NCBI GenBank assembly: GCA_902490305.1
Contig: CABUDI010000009.1
Span: forward strand, 6,289 to 70,288
DNA from: an uncultured Collinsella sp.
GTDB lineage: Bacteria; Actinomycetota; Coriobacteriia; Coriobacteriales; Coriobacteriaceae
Length of the DNA stretch: 64,000 nucleotides
Direction of reading: 5' to 3'
Below, in pieces: positions 18,921 to 27,264 of the stretch. Position 1 is the stretch's first letter; the number at the start of each line of letters is the position of its first letter. The notes beneath the pieces are model-generated. The model was not told where the DNA came from. It did not search any database and was given only the letters and a program-made list of their open reading frames with translations. The position numbers and the translations under genes are program-made.

Positions 18921-19847
18921 CTATGCCGGCTGACGGTCGAGGCACGCGTCCCACATTTGGTCGCGCTCCTCTTGGCTAATGCCCTTGAGTGTCTTGTCGA
19001 TGAGTTTAAGCAGCTTGTCCGAGCCCTTGCGGCAGCCGACGTTTGCCGTGACCTCCTGCTTGAAACCCTCGCCCTCGGCAAATTGAATCGGCACGATACC
19101 CGGGTTTTGGGCCATATAGCCCTTCTCGTTCTCGGTGTTGTAGGTCACGGCGTCGCACGTGCCCTGCAGCAGATTCGAAAACACCGTGGGGACCGAATCG
19201 ACCGGGTTTTTGTGCACAACGCCCGGGATCTCGTCGATGACAGTGTCGAGCATGGTGTCCTTTTGACCGAGCACCGTGGCACCGCTGAAGTCGCTGAGCT
19301 TGGTGGCGTTTTGGTAGGGCGAGCCCTCTTTTACGAACAGGCCAAAGTAACCAATGAAGTACGGATCGGAAAAGCCGACGGACTCCTCGCGCTCGGGCGT
19401 GGCGCTCATGCCGGCGATGATGAGGTCGATCTGGCCGTTGTTGAGCGAGTCGATAAGGCCCGAGAAGCTCTGCTTGACGGCGACGGGCTCGCCACCGAGG
19501 GCCTTGCAGACGATCTTGGCGATCTGCACATCGTAGCCGTCGGCATAGGCGCCCTGCACGTTATCGATGGGGATGGTGTACTCGCTGGCCTCGGAGACCT
19601 GCCAGTTGTACGGAGCGTAGGCCGCCTCCATGCCGATGCGGATCTTATCCTTGCCGATCACGGAATCGGACAGGTCGTCGCGACCGCCGCCCGTCGTGGG
19701 CTGAACCACCTTGAGCGTGGACGGACGCTGGCAGCCGGCAAGCGCGCCGGCGACAACGGTCGCGCTCGCAGCGAGGGCGCTACCCAGAAAGATGCGACGG
19801 CTGCACACCGGCTGGGTCTGCATGCCGCGCTGTTGCCGAGGTTGCAT
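18921..19847 (-). CDS. Amino-acid ABC transporter substrate-binding lipoprotein
   Basis: Extracellular solute-binding protein, family 3 type. The 308 residues begin with a signal carrying SRRIFLG (twin-Arg-like) and a lipobox VAGALAGC, so it should be lipid-anchored after Cys40 or nearby. The mature part has family patterns IRIGMEAAYAPYNW, GYDVQIAKIVCKALG, MSATPEREESVGFSDPY. The combination of Tat-like and lipobox motifs suggests export as a folded lipoprotein; that is inference. First gene of the transporter operon. Confidence 0.93.
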   Translation of the reverse strand: MQPRQQRGMQTQPVCSRRIFLGSALAASATVVAGALAGCQRPSTLKVVQPTTGGGRDDLSDSVIGKDKIRIGMEAAYAPYNWQVSEASEYTIPIDNVQGAYADGYDVQIAKIVCKALGGEPVAVKQSFSGLIDSLNNGQIDLIIAGMSATPEREESVGFSDPYFIGYFGLFVKEGSPYQNATKLSDFSGATVLGQKDTMLDTVIDEIPGVVHKNPVDSVPTVFSNLLQGTCDAVTYNTENEKGYMAQNPGIVPIQFAEGEGFKQEVTANVGCRKGSDKLLKLIDKTLKGISQEERDQMWDACLDRQPA

Positions 19848-19943
19848 CTGGTGCCTTCCCTATTTTGCGTTACTGACAATAAGACAGGATATACGCCCGC
19901 AACCAGCAGCGCGGCATGTGCGCGAAAAATTAATAGACACAGT

Positions 19944-19970
19944 AGTCGTTTAAGAACGTCCCCAATGACT
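19944..19970. repeat. Family-B palindromic unit
   Basis: 27-bp copy (AGTCGTTTAAGAACGTCCCC, ending AATGACT) in the gap between the binding-protein gene and the epimerase terminator. Nearly the same as 13921-13947. Confidence 0.7.
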
Positions 19971-19975
19971 ACCTA

Positions 19976-20012
19976 CCAAAAAGCCTCCCTGCCGGATGTG
20001 GCAGGGAGGCTT
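19976..20012 (-). terminator. Intrinsic terminator after the aldose epimerase-like gene
   Basis: Thirteen-base-pair stem 19981-19993/20000-20012 (arms containing CCTCCCTGCC/GGCAGGGAGG) with a 6-nt loop; on the minus strand it runs into TTTTTGG. Confidence 0.85.
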
Positions 20013-20024
20013 AGCGGGCGGGAA

Positions 20025-20053
20025 GGGACAAAGGGGCTGTCCCTTTGTCACAT
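20025..20053. repeat. Family-A palindrome
   Basis: GGGACAAAGGGGCTGTCCC followed by TTTGTCACAT, directly after the epimerase stop codon and before its terminator. Confidence 0.65.
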
Positions 20054-20947
20054 CTAGAGCAAGGTGACGCTAAAGCTACGTTTATCGGTAGCGCCGGGAG
20101 CCAAGGTGATGGTGTTGACCTTGTGCTCAAAGACGTCGTCCTCGGTGTCCATGGTGGTGTGACCGGTCCAGGGCTCGAGCGCCACAAACGGGGCGTCGTT
20201 GGCGGCAGACCACACGCCGATGTACTTAAAGCCCTCAAAGTCGATCTTGACGCCGTGGCCCGACTTGCGGCCGCGCAGCGTGAGCGTGGAGCCCGGGGTA
20301 TCGGTGAACATGATGGCATCGTTATCGAAGCTGCGGTGCGTGATGGGCAGCACGTCCGAGTTATCGGGAGCCTTGTAGCTGCCCTCGAACGTCATAAGAC
20401 CATCGGGCGTGATGATGGGAGCCTCGTTGGTCCAAGCCTCGGTAAATGCCAGCTCGTAGTCCTCGAACGTCTCGTCCTCGGCACCGGGGGCGGGCACGTT
20501 AAATGCAGGGTGGCCGCCCACCGAGAACGGCAGGTCCACGTCGCCGGTGTTGGTGACGGCAAAGGTCTGGGTAAGCGTGGCGTCGCCGGTTAGGGCATAG
20601 GTCATGTTGAGCTTAAAGTGGAAGGGGAAGGCCTTGAGCGACTCGGGCGTATCGGTGATCTCGTAGGTAACGGACGAGCCGTCCTCGGAGACCTCGACCA
20701 GCTTGTGTTCGACGATGCGCGCGAGTCCGTGGCGCGGCATCTCGCAGGTGCCGGCCGCAGACGTCGCCGTGTTGTTGCGCAGCGATCCCACGATGGGGAA
20801 CAGAATGGGCGCATGCTTGCCCCAAAAGGCCGGGTCGCCCTGCCACAGATACTCGTTGCCGTCGAGGGCAAGACTCGTGAGCTGGGCGCCCATGGAATCG
20901 ATGGCCGCGGTGAGGCCGCCGCGCTTGATGGTGGTGACGGTGGACAT
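20054..20947 (-). CDS. Aldose 1-epimerase-like protein (LacX type)
   Basis: Cytoplasmic beta-sandwich sugar epimerase family. From the ATG at 20947 (GGAGG 8 nt upstream) it is 297 residues. HGLAR near residue 74 and VGGHPAFNVP near 143-152 carry the two His of the mutarotase active site. FVALEPWTGHTT near 256-267 provides the catalytic Glu region. LacX-type relatives act on phosphorylated or unmodified hexoses; the substrate is unknown. It is monocistronic, with its own terminator. Confidence 0.85.
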   Translation of the reverse strand: MSTVTTIKRGGLTAAIDSMGAQLTSLALDGNEYLWQGDPAFWGKHAPILFPIVGSLRNNTATSAAGTCEMPRHGLARIVEHKLVEVSEDGSSVTYEITDTPESLKAFPFHFKLNMTYALTGDATLTQTFAVTNTGDVDLPFSVGGHPAFNVPAPGAEDETFEDYELAFTEAWTNEAPIITPDGLMTFEGSYKAPDNSDVLPITHRSFDNDAIMFTDTPGSTLTLRGRKSGHGVKIDFEGFKYIGVWSAANDAPFVALEPWTGHTTMDTEDDVFEHKVNTITLAPGATDKRSFSVTLL

Positions 20948-20961
20948 GCTACTTCCTCCAA

Positions 20962-20989
20962 AAGTAAACAATAGTGTCGAGGGCTATTG
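20962..20989 (-). terminator. Weak terminator after the membrane-protein gene
   Basis: Short CAATAG/CTATTG stem (20969-20974/20984-20989) followed on the minus strand by TTTACTTTT. Confidence 0.35.
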
Positions 20990-21026
20990 TGCCACTCTTG
21001 GCGGCAAGGAGAAGCGGCAGGCGCAG

Positions 21027-21911
21027 TTATTGAGCGATTGCGTAAAGGTCGAATCCGCCCTGCGGCGTGCTGTCGACCGTATCGGGCGCCTGCGAGTTAA
21101 AGCTCACGGGAACCATGCGCTTCGAGGCGCGGAAGCGCGTGCCATCGGTGGCGACGGGCGGCTCGTCGACCGTGAGCTCGTAGTCGCCGGGCTTGAGTTC
21201 GATGCCGTCGCCAGCGGAGTTGACATATTGATACTCGTCAATCGCCTGCCCCCTGAGTGTGCGGCCCACGATATGGATGAGCATCTGGCTGTCGCCGCGG
21301 GCGGTGTCCCATGTCGCACCGTCCTTGACCTCGACCGACACATGCACCGAGCGCGTGCGGCCGAGCGATTGCTCGACAGACATCTCGACCTTGGCGGCAT
21401 CTTTGCGCTGTTGCTCCACATGGCTCCAGACATTTCCGATCGCCGAGCAAGCGATGACGCCGGCCATGAAGGCGACGAGGATGGGCCCGAGCGGAGAGCG
21501 ACGGCCCGCATCTTCCTCACGAGACAGATCGGGTCGATGCGTGGGAGCGGGCGCTTGGGCACCCTGCGAGGGCACGTCGAGGATACTGAAGGATACCGTA
21601 CTGCCGGGGTCGATGGTATGGCGCGGCTGCGGGGTCTTTGCCGGCGAGATCGACATGTCGGCCGGTTCGTCCAACGTTGCCGTGGCGTCGGCCTTTGCCT
21701 CGTCTGCCTCGGCCTGGGCCCAGGCCTGTTCGAAGGTTAGGGGCTCGGCGGAGTCGGAAGCGGCGTCCGTCTCGACGGCATCGTTGCCGGTCTCGTCCTC
21801 GTCGCTCGACGCGTCACGCGGCGCGGGCTCGTCCCACTCCTCGTCCGGAGCCTCGCCCTCGCTATACCACCATTCAAAATCGGGATCAAACCTGTGCTCG
21901 CCGACAGCCAT
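21027..21911 (-). CDS. Single-pass membrane protein of unknown function
   Basis: I do not recognise a family. The 294 residues have a long acidic, Ala-rich N-terminal region (1-140, no predicted fold), one hydrophobic segment near 143-162 (PLGPILVAFMAGVIACSAIG) and a C-terminal extracellular-looking beta-rich part of about 125 residues (VHVSVEVKDGATWDTARGD...). With no signal peptide, the N region is probably cytoplasmic. GGAGGTG lies 4 nt before the ATG. Isolated between two terminators, so separately transcribed. Confidence 0.75.
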   Translation of the reverse strand: MAVGEHRFDPDFEWWYSEGEAPDEEWDEPAPRDASSDEDETGNDAVETDAASDSAEPLTFEQAWAQAEADEAKADATATLDEPADMSISPAKTPQPRHTIDPGSTVSFSILDVPSQGAQAPAPTHRPDLSREEDAGRRSPLGPILVAFMAGVIACSAIGNVWSHVEQQRKDAAKVEMSVEQSLGRTRSVHVSVEVKDGATWDTARGDSQMLIHIVGRTLRGQAIDEYQYVNSAGDGIELKPGDYELTVDEPPVATDGTRFRASKRMVPVSFNSQAPDTVDSTPQGGFDLYAIAQ

Positions 21912-21973
21912 ATTGCACCTCCACCCTACTCATAATTGGTATATGTATACCCATCACCGCAGGTACGGAGCAT

Positions 21974-22009
21974 AAAAATGCGGAAAAGAAATTGGTCCTT
22001 TTCCGCATT
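21974..22009 (-). terminator. Intrinsic terminator after the lipoprotein gene
   Basis: Twelve-base-pair stem (arms AATGCGGAAAAG/CTTTTCCGCATT at 21977-21988 and 21998-22009), followed on the minus strand by TTTTTATG. Confidence 0.85.
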
Positions 22010-22016
22010 ATGCAAT

Positions 22017-23120
22017 CTAGCCGATGACAGCAACATGGCCGGCGCACCGCGGCGAGCCCAGCGGCAAGCCGGTATCCGACGGCCAAGAGCACTGGGGCGT
22101 ATCGACGGCGACCGTGACGGTCTTGCCATCGAGAGCGCTCCACGAGTTTCCGGAATCGGTGGTGTCGAGCAAAAGCAGCGAGGTGTTTCCGTCGCGCAGA
22201 CTGGAGCCATCACCGCTGAGACACATCACCTGCTGTTCGCCTCCCAAATCGAGCACGACATAGCTGTGGCCGCTCGGGTAATCCGGGTTGGGGTTCGCTA
22301 CTCCCTGCAGGTCGCACACCCCGGCGTCATCAAGAATGCGCACCGTGCCCGTAAACGTCGCCAAACCGGCAGCCCGTGCGGCATCGGCCGCACCCGAGCC
22401 CTTCTCGACAGTGCTCTTCCAGCTTCCGCTTTCAAGATCCTTCAGAGCCGAGTCGTCGGCAACATCTGTCCACGTGATCTCCCTGCCCTCAGAACTCACG
22501 ACAGAAGAAAGCTTCGAACCGGACGACAGGTCGACGGGCGCGGCAAACGTCTGGGAAAGCTGGTCACCGTCGAGCGTGATACGCACAATAGAGCCCATGC
22601 CCGTTCCAGACGAAAGCGTAGAATATAGCAGCCCGTTTCCGGCAGCCGAATACGACAGACTGCCACGGAACCCGCCGGCGCCGGCAACGCCCGCCGCGAG
22701 ATCCTCCGTCGGCGTGACAAGCGAGCCGCTCTTCGCGTCAAAGGAAAATACCTGCACGGATTCCATACCATTCCACGCGTCATTCGATCCCGATGCGCAG
22801 ACGAGCAGCTGTGGCAGCTCGTCTGTCGACATGTTTACCAGAGCGTAGGTGTACTCCGCATCGGCAACAAACTGCTCCTCGAGCCCGTCATTACGTCCAA
22901 AGTAGCCCTGCGGGTCTTCGAGGACCTCGCGGTATGCCACGGCCGCCAGCTGTGCGGGAGTCTTCTTGACCTGCTCTTTGTGCACCGGTGCGCTACCAGA
23001 ACTCGACCCCGCAGGCTTTGCAGCCGCGCAGCCGCCCGCGCCGATGGCAAGGGCGCCGGCGAGTGCCGCGGTTGCCGCCACCCTGGACATCTTTTTCCTG
23101 TTTGCCTTGTCAACGACCAT
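22017..23120 (-). CDS. Secreted lipoprotein of unknown function
   Basis: From the ATG at 23120 it is 367 residues with an N-terminal signal (KKMSRVAATAALAGALAIG) and lipobox AGGC, giving a lipid-anchored Cys near 31. The mature part starts with a Ser/Gly/Ala linker (AAAKPAGSSSGSAP), then a globular region with no recognised family. It has several Asp/Ser/Gly-rich loops and ends in a beta-rich stretch with SWSALDGKTVTVAV. The longer reading to 23147 has a poorer start context. Expected location: outer face of the membrane. Confidence 0.75.
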   Translation of the reverse strand: MVVDKANRKKMSRVAATAALAGALAIGAGGCAAAKPAGSSSGSAPVHKEQVKKTPAQLAAVAYREVLEDPQGYFGRNDGLEEQFVADAEYTYALVNMSTDELPQLLVCASGSNDAWNGMESVQVFSFDAKSGSLVTPTEDLAAGVAGAGGFRGSLSYSAAGNGLLYSTLSSGTGMGSIVRITLDGDQLSQTFAAPVDLSSGSKLSSVVSSEGREITWTDVADDSALKDLESGSWKSTVEKGSGAADAARAAGLATFTGTVRILDDAGVCDLQGVANPNPDYPSGHSYVVLDLGGEQQVMCLSGDGSSLRDGNTSLLLLDTTDSGNSWSALDGKTVTVAVDTPQCSWPSDTGLPLGSPRCAGHVAVIG

Positions 23121-23233
23121 TGCAAAACTCCCCTCGCACCCATCCATGCGGGGCGCCCCTTAAGCCTCGCAAATAAACACTTGCTTGCCTTATACCCCCA
23201 GATGGCACGGGGGGCCGCCGACGCAGACAGGAA

Positions 23234-23296
23234 AACCGTCCCAACATTCGGCGTTTTTTCTCATTTTTGAGATTTTCATCGAATGTTGGGACGGTT
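23234..23296 (-). terminator. Long perfect hairpin after the LpdD/IDI-like gene
   Basis: Seventeen perfect base pairs (23234-23250 with 23280-23296; arms containing CCGTCCCAACATTCG) around a 29-nt loop that itself has a T-rich part. Downstream of the fusion gene on the minus strand. No long U run follows it, so it may be a processing or repeat-type hairpin rather than a strict terminator. Confidence 0.5.
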
Positions 23297-23306
23297 TGGG
23301 CAGCGA

Positions 23307-24254
23307 TTACATGGCGAGGGCCGTGCGGATAGACGGGTCGCTGAGGGCCTCGCGGAGCCAGGGGGCTAGCTGCTCGGGATGACCTTGCAGGTAGCCATCG
23401 AGCTCGGAGGGCGCCACGCGGCGTACTTCCGAGATTTCCTCTTGGTTGATATGTAGCTCGCCCGGCTCGACGCGAGCCAGATAGACCTCGCACCATTCGC
23501 ACTCGCAGCGGCCGTCGCCGTGATCCTCGCGGTACACCACGTGCCCCAGGTGCTTGAGCTCGCCGGGCTCGCGCGTGATGCCAAGCTCTTCGTTGATGCG
23601 ACGCGCCGTCGCAGCGGCGACGTCCTCCCCCGGGAGCGGATGGCCGGCGCAGCTATCGGCCAGCACCCCACCCCACAGGCACTTGAGCGGACTACGGCGG
23701 CAGAGCAGCAGACGAGTGTCTTCGCCCTGGCCCTCGACCAGAAGCGTCAGGAATGCTTGGTGCAGAATGCCCTCGCCGGTATGGGCTTTGATGCGATCGA
23801 CAGGAGTGAGCACCTCGCCGGTCGCGGCATCGACCGCCACGACCTCGGCGCCCGCACCGCCCTCGTCCCAGCCGGCACGCAATATGCGGGCTGCGGTTTC
23901 TTCGAGCGCGGCGATGAGCTCCTTGGTGGTGTTGAGCACGCGCTGCAGGTCGTCCTTGCTCGCCTGCTCAACATGAAAACCCGTACTTGCGGTTACCGGT
24001 ACGCCAAAGCGCGTGGCCAGCGCCGCTGCAATGTCGTGTGCCGGAATCTCGTCGCGATGGCACGGGACGACCAGGATGCTCACGGTCGCCGTACGGCCGG
24101 GCTCGGGTCGCGGAATGGCCTGCGCCGTGGCGCCCAGATGTGCAAACTCGGGCGAGCAGGCGTACACCACCATGCCTCGCGGCGTCACCGTCAACTGGGC
24201 CTCGAGCGTAAACTTGCCCTCGCCCACTGCAACCTTTGTCGTGTGCATACCCAT
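23307..24254 (-). CDS. Fusion of an LpdD-like (prenylated-flavin chaperone) domain with an IDI-type Nudix domain
   Basis: From the ATG at 24254 (AGGAG 5 nt upstream) this is 315 residues. Residues 1-120 match the LpdD-like pattern known from gallate/prFMN decarboxylase systems: a conserved HLGATAQAIPRPEPG near 39-53, ATVSILVVPCHRDE near 56-69 and a C-terminal helix. Residues 140-310 match type-1 isopentenyl-diphosphate isomerase: metal ligands His158 and His165 (AHTGEGILHQAF), GHPLPGE near 204-210 with His205, REINEELG-type Nudix box and ECE near 251-253. The E. coli catalytic Cys (SVCGHP) aligns with Ala203; a Cys is shifted one place to 202. Function is inferred: prenyl-diphosphate chemistry for prenylated FMN. 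Could also be a plain Nudix hydrolase. Confidence 0.75.
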   Translation of the reverse strand: MGMHTTKVAVGEGKFTLEAQLTVTPRGMVVYACSPEFAHLGATAQAIPRPEPGRTATVSILVVPCHRDEIPAHDIAAALATRFGVPVTASTGFHVEQASKDDLQRVLNTTKELIAALEETAARILRAGWDEGGAGAEVVAVDAATGEVLTPVDRIKAHTGEGILHQAFLTLLVEGQGEDTRLLLCRRSPLKCLWGGVLADSCAGHPLPGEDVAAATARRINEELGITREPGELKHLGHVVYREDHGDGRCECEWCEVYLARVEPGELHINQEEISEVRRVAPSELDGYLQGHPEQLAPWLREALSDPSIRTALAM

Positions 24255-24366
24255 GGGATCTCCTGTCGCCCGCGATGTACCTGAGACCATCTTCGCCTGT
24301 ATTGCGACTATACAGGCAAGCGCAGACCGTGACAAAGGGGCTGCTTCTTGTCGTATTCTGCTAGAG

Positions 24367-24395
24367 TTGCAGAGACTGAATCTAGCTCATATAAC
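24367..24395 (+). promoter_or_regulatory. Promoter of the MFS gene, close enough for a leaderless mRNA
   Basis: TTGCAG (24367-24372), 17-nt spacer, TATAAC (24390-24395). Transcription would start near 24401-24403, at the first ATG of the gene, leaving no room for a ribosome binding site. Confidence 0.55.
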
Positions 24396-24400
24396 GCAAC

Positions 24401-25666
24401 ATGGGAGCAACCGCCTTGACCACCGCAACCTCATCCACAACAGCATCGACCGCTGCCGCGCTTTCCCCCGCGCGCACCAACCTCTGCCTGGCGCTGCTCG
24501 TGCTGCTGGGTTTTTCGCTCGGCTGCTCGGAGTTCGTGGTCATCGGCATCGAGAGCGACCTGGCGACGGAGCTCAGCATCTCACTTGCCACCGCAGGCCA
24601 ACTCATCAGTGTGTTCGCGCTGGTCTACGCCATCGCGACGCCGGTGCTTGCACTCAGCACGGGACGCTTCCGCCGCTACCAGCTGCTCGTGTGCTACAGC
24701 ATTATCTTTGTGCTCGGCAATCTTGTTATGGCGTTGGCGCCCAACTTCCAAGTGCTGTTTGCCTCGCGCATCATCTTGGGCTCCGTCTCGGGCGCACTGC
24801 TCGCCGTGGGCGTGACGTATATCCCCGAGCTGCTGTCCCCGCAGCAGACATCGCTCGCCATCTCGGTGGTGTACGGCGCATTCTCTGTGGCGATGGTCTT
24901 TGTGACCTCGATCGGCAAGTTTGTGGCCGATACACTCGACTGGCATGTTGCCATGTACGGCACGCTCACCTTTGCCGTTCTGATCTGTGCCGCGCTCGTG
25001 GCGTTTATGCCACGCGCCGGCCAGACCGATGAGCCCGCCACCTTCCGCGAGCAAGCGGGGCTTCTACGCGAACCGAGCATCATCACCGGCATGCTCATCT
25101 TTTTGTTTGGCGTGGGATCGGTCTATGTGTTTTACGGTTACGTGACGCCCTACTTGGAGCAGGTGCTGGGCATGGGCACCGTTCAGGCAAGCACCACACT
25201 CATGGCCTACGGCGTGTTCTGCCTGGTCTCGAACATCCTGGGCGGATGGATCGATGCGCGCTTTGGCATGAAGGCGCTGCTCGTGACGTTTGTGCTCCAG
25301 GCCGCGGCTCTGTTTGGGCTGTTTGCCGTGGATACCACCATGCCCCTCGCGCTCGTCTTTGTCTTTAGCCTGGCGATGCTCATGTATCTGTTCTCGGTCT
25401 CGTGCATCACGCACTTTATGGACGTTGCCCGCAGCCGCCACCCCAAATCGATGGTGCTCGCGAGCTCGGTGGAACCCATGGCGTTTAACGTCGGCATCTC
25501 GTTTGGCACCGCAGTGGGCGGCGCCGTGGTAAGCGGAATTGGCATTGCCTACGTCGGCGCAGTTGGCGCCGTGTTCTCACTCGTGGCCTGGGTACTCACG
25601 CTAGTGACGATCAAGTTGGCGCGCTGGGAACGCCACCACGCAGCACAATCTTCGATGCAGGCATAG
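24401..25666 (+). CDS. MFS drug/sugar exporter of the DHA1 (AraJ/YdhP-like) type
   Basis: Twelve-helix proton-driven exporter, 421 residues. LLGFSLGCSEFVVIGIESDLA near 34-54 is the N-terminal signature of the AraJ/NepI/YdhP group, and the loop 2-3 motif reads STGRFRRYQLL. The ATG at 24401 has no Shine-Dalgarno; an in-frame TTG at 24416 (GGGAG 8 nt upstream) would give MTTATSS... Either leaderless initiation or TTG is possible. The substrate is not readable. Divergent from the LpdD/IDI-like gene. Confidence 0.9.
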   Translation: MGATALTTATSSTTASTAAALSPARTNLCLALLVLLGFSLGCSEFVVIGIESDLATELSISLATAGQLISVFALVYAIATPVLALSTGRFRRYQLLVCYSIIFVLGNLVMALAPNFQVLFASRIILGSVSGALLAVGVTYIPELLSPQQTSLAISVVYGAFSVAMVFVTSIGKFVADTLDWHVAMYGTLTFAVLICAALVAFMPRAGQTDEPATFREQAGLLREPSIITGMLIFLFGVGSVYVFYGYVTPYLEQVLGMGTVQASTTLMAYGVFCLVSNILGGWIDARFGMKALLVTFVLQAAALFGLFAVDTTMPLALVFVFSLAMLMYLFSVSCITHFMDVARSRHPKSMVLASSVEPMAFNVGISFGTAVGGAVVSGIGIAYVGAVGAVFSLVAWVLTLVTIKLARWERHHAAQSSMQA

Positions 25667-25751
25667 GGGCAAACATAGCCCAAGGTGGCGAGCGACCGGT
25701 GAAACCGTCCCATACAAGTGGTGTTTATCCGCCTGCAAGCTCTAGCAGTGC

Positions 25752-25846
25752 AATTTCGTGTACTTGAAATACACGCTTTTCCACGATTTCGTGTATTTGA
25801 AGTACACGAAATCGTACTAAACTATGTATTTGAAATACACGAAATT
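25752..25846. repeat. Three palindromic sites upstream of the DUF4143 ATPase gene
   Basis: Sites at 25752-25776, 25785-25813 and 25821-25846 share TTTCGTGTA-N7-TACACGAAA (spacer TTTGAAA or a near variant). The middle copy has perfect 11-bp arms (GATTTCGTGTA/TACACGAAATC). They are spaced 34-36 nt centre to centre and end 14 nt before the start codon, so they cover the likely promoter. Operator for a dimeric regulator, or a repeat that came with the gene. Confidence 0.6.
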
Positions 25847-25860
25847 GGAAAGGCAGCCCC

Positions 25861-27231
25861 ATGCGCAGATCAATCGAATCCGTTATCGAATCATGGGCGA
25901 CAAAGGACGCCTCGCGCCCCCTCCTCATCCGTGGCGCACGACGCGTGGGCAAAACGTACGCTGCCGAGGAAATCGGCAGACGAATCGCCGGCGATGCATT
26001 TGTCAAACTCGACTTTCAGACCGATCTTGAGCTGATTGCCCCACTGTTCGACTGCCCCACCGACGACGTAGACACCATCGTGGCACGAATCTCAGACTAT
26101 AAGCGCACCCCCATTCGCAAGGAAACCGCATTCATCCTGTTTGACGAGGTGCAGCTCTGCGAACGCGCGCTCAACTCGCTTCGCTTTTTCTCGGGTTCGG
26201 GCTGGCGCATATGCGCGACCGGCAGCCAGCTCGGCGTCGCCACGCGCAAGCGCAAGTTGCCTTTTCCCAGCGGCGTCCGTCAAGAGACCATGCATCCTAT
26301 GTCGTTCGAGGAGTTTCTCTGGGCGCTCGGTGAGGAGCAGATGGCGGATGCCATTCGCGCCCACGCCGGCACGCTTGAGACCTACGTCGCGCATCAAGCC
26401 ACGCTCAGCCTGTTTCATCGATACCAGATCGTGGGCGGCATGCCCGCCGCCGTCAACGCATATCGCAAGACACTATCCATCGAAGACGCGCGCGTCGAGC
26501 AGCGCGAAATCGACGAGACCTACACCGCCGATATGACCGACCCCGAAAACGGGATCAGCGGCGTAGCAGCGCGCAAGGTCTGGCGCTCCATTCCATCCCA
26601 GCTGCTACGATCCTCAACCAAGAAATTCAAGTACTCCGAGGTCGAACGCGGAGGCCGACGCTCAAAGCTCATCGAGCCACTCGACTGGCTCGAGGGCGCC
26701 GGCATCATATCGGTCAACAACCTGACCGAAGGCATCGAACCTCCCCTCGTCCCCTTCGACGACGAAGACGGGAGCTTCTTTAAGGTCTATCTTCTCGATA
26801 CGGGCCTCATGTTCTACAAACTCGGTATCAACCCGCGACTCTGGCTCGACCTCAAAGAGGATTCCGCCATTGCGCTGTCTTCCGACTTTCGAGGTGCCTT
26901 GGCGGAGAACTCGGTCATGCAGGCATTTTCGGGCAATGGTTTGCAGACGTATTACTGGATGCCACCGTCGTCTTGGAAGACGAACGGCGAGCTCGATTTT
27001 CTACTTCAGACCGACCGTATGGAGATCGTTCCCGTCGAGGTAAAATCCGCACGCAACGTGCGCGCGAGAACGCTCGGGTCGTTTATGGAAAAAGCCCGGT
27101 CGCCGTATGCCTACATATTGTCCGAGAACAATTTTGCCCGCAGCGAAACCGATGACGGACGCGAGCTGCGCCATCTCCCCTTGTACGCAGCGGGCTTTAT
27201 CGGAGCAAACTGCCTCAAGGGCAGTCTGTAA
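25861..27231 (+). CDS. AAA ATPase with DUF4143 domain
   Basis: Orphan ATPase common in gut bacteria. 456 residues: Walker A GARRVGKT at 25-32, Walker B AFILFDEVQL near 91-100, sensor ICATGSQLG near 118-126, then a C-terminal DUF4143 region whose GELDFLLQ...VPVEVKSA pattern near 375-400 resembles the restriction-endonuclease-like fold. Function is not established; links to mobile elements and defence have been discussed for the family. GGAAAGG lies 7 nt upstream. It stands 33 nt before the phosphatase gene. Confidence 0.88.
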   Translation: MRRSIESVIESWATKDASRPLLIRGARRVGKTYAAEEIGRRIAGDAFVKLDFQTDLELIAPLFDCPTDDVDTIVARISDYKRTPIRKETAFILFDEVQLCERALNSLRFFSGSGWRICATGSQLGVATRKRKLPFPSGVRQETMHPMSFEEFLWALGEEQMADAIRAHAGTLETYVAHQATLSLFHRYQIVGGMPAAVNAYRKTLSIEDARVEQREIDETYTADMTDPENGISGVAARKVWRSIPSQLLRSSTKKFKYSEVERGGRRSKLIEPLDWLEGAGIISVNNLTEGIEPPLVPFDDEDGSFFKVYLLDTGLMFYKLGINPRLWLDLKEDSAIALSSDFRGALAENSVMQAFSGNGLQTYYWMPPSSWKTNGELDFLLQTDRMEIVPVEVKSARNVRARTLGSFMEKARSPYAYILSENNFARSETDDGRELRHLPLYAAGFIGANCLKGSL

Positions 27232-27264
27232 CCCCCGCGCGACCGCCCAGAAAGGAACCATCAT

